Positions 6,066-6,324 of a stretch of DNA of 6,324 nucleotides are shown here, in pieces. Source of the stretch: Gammaproteobacteria bacterium. GTDB taxonomy: Bacteria; Pseudomonadota; Gammaproteobacteria; Pseudomonadales; Azotimanducaceae. A model generated the notes under the pieces. That model had not been told where the DNA came from. It worked only from the letters and a program-made list of their open reading frames with translations, and ran no database searches. Location: contig JABIVN010000452.1 of assembly GCA_018667205.1 (NCBI GenBank), forward strand, positions 1-6,324, in the 5' to 3' direction. The stretch's first letter is position 1. Each line of letters starts with the position of its first letter. A program made the position numbers and the translations under genes.

Positions 6066-6187
6066 AATTAGTTAAAACTTAGAATTCGTTAAAACTGAGT
6101 TAGTCAAAACTGAGTTAGTCAAAACAAGGAATTAGTCACGCCGTTAAAAGGCCAAAGGTGCCAAGGACTAAAGTGCCAAGGATTAAA
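6051..6187. repeat. Second degenerate tandem array, 15-17 bp units, TTAGTTAAAACTTAGAA type
   Basis: Units with the core TTAGT or TTCGT begin at 6051, 6068, 6085, 6100, 6115 and 6132, with spacings of 17, 17, 15, 15 and 17. They read TTAGTTAGGACTTAAAA, TTAGTTAAAACTTAGAA, TTCGTTAAAACTGAG, TTAGTCAAAACTGAG and so on. The array then passes through a diverged stretch into two adjacent 15-bp copies of GTGCCAAGGAYTAAA (6158-6172 and 6173-6187, differing at one base). The core, the A/C alternation at the third base, the A-rich second half and the period all recall the array at 2112-2250. The 326 bases between dctM and the next gene hold this array, one doubtful small ORF, and no terminator I can support. 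Confidence 0.75.
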
Positions 6188-6247
6188 CTTCCAGAGCAGC
6201 AGAGATGCCGGGGTTAATCTGGTTTAGAAGGTTACCAATATCGAACT

Positions 6248-6252
6248 AAGGA
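6248..6252 (+). promoter_or_regulatory. Shine-Dalgarno AAGGA for the TTG start at 6260
   Basis: AAGGA is followed by 7 bases and then TTG 6260. A second in-frame TTG at 6254 is too close to use this site. No ATG or GTG occurs in this frame after the upstream stop at 6215-6217, so TTG 6260 is the best start for the gene that leaves the window. Confidence 0.5.
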
Positions 6253-6259
6253 ATTGAGG

Positions 6260-6324
6260 TTGAGCGAACAGACCCTAGATAATGCGTATTTGAGGCTGAT
6301 TGAGATTGGCAAGGCGCTGTCTGC
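6260..6324 (+). CDS. Start of a gene cut by the window end, GAF-type signalling protein-like N-terminus
   Basis: The frame from TTG reads MSEQTLDNAYLRLIEIGKALSA and stays open to the last base. The RLIEIGKALSA segment resembles the helix that opens GAF domains in HD-GYP, diguanylate cyclase and adenylate cyclase proteins, which often read LIEIGIALSAE. With only 21 full codons visible, the assignment rests on this short match, and the effector domain is unknown. It lies in the same direction as the TRAP operon but 326 bases beyond it, with a repeat array between, so it is probably separately transcribed. Confidence 0.4.
   Translation, partial: MSEQTLDNAYLRLIEIGKALS

Noticed and set aside
6212..6233. 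GGTT repeated three times at exact 9-base spacing upstream of the last gene
   Set aside because: A four-base motif repeated three times is too little to claim iterons or activator sites.

Overview
The window reads as a chromosomal segment of a Gram-negative bacterium, most likely a gammaproteobacterium and possibly marine. The evidence is an outer-membrane-type lipoprotein, a YcbL-like glyoxalase II family hydrolase, a Sec-exported TRAP binding protein, a moderate base composition judged by eye, and TRAP genes in the order seen in many aquatic proteobacteria. The assignment is inference from protein style only; no rRNA or other marker gene is present.

Layout. (1) 1-555 (+): the 3' part of a gene for a DUF2726-like nuclease-fold domain plus a C-terminal zinc ribbon. 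It is interrupted by an in-frame TAG at 508-510, exactly where relatives carry a conserved Trp. If the stop is read through, the frame completes the zinc ribbon and ends at 555, 4 bases before the convergent neighbour. (2) 560-1300 (-): a PlsC-type 1-acylglycerol-3-phosphate acyltransferase. (3) 1301-1388: a short divergent intergenic region with a possible operator-like inverted repeat. (4) 1389-2051 (+): a YcbL-like metallo-beta-lactamase-fold hydrolase. (5) 2112-2250: a degenerate tandem array of eight 16-19 bp units that runs into the 5' end of the next gene. (6) 2242-5933 (+): a four-gene TRAP operon: TatT-family lipoprotein, DctP-family binding protein, DctQ small permease and DctM large permease. 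(7) 5934-6259: a gene-poor AT-rich stretch with a second degenerate 15-17 bp tandem array (6051-6187), whose units resemble those of the first. (8) 6260-6324 (+): the first codons of a further gene, starting at TTG and resembling the N-terminus of GAF-domain signalling proteins.

How the genes work together. The TRAP cluster is a TPR-protein-associated TRAP system (TPAT), the architecture first described for the Treponema pallidum TatT/TatP pair. The exported binding protein captures a ligand in the periplasm, TatT docks with it, and DctQ plus DctM carry the ligand inward on an ion gradient. The binding protein has Trp165 where most DctP proteins have the Arg that holds a ligand carboxylate. 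This fits the idea that TPATs handle hydrophobic or otherwise atypical ligands. The substrate cannot be read from the sequence.

The least explained parts of the window are the two related repeat arrays flanking the TRAP operon and the amber codon in the zinc ribbon of the first gene.
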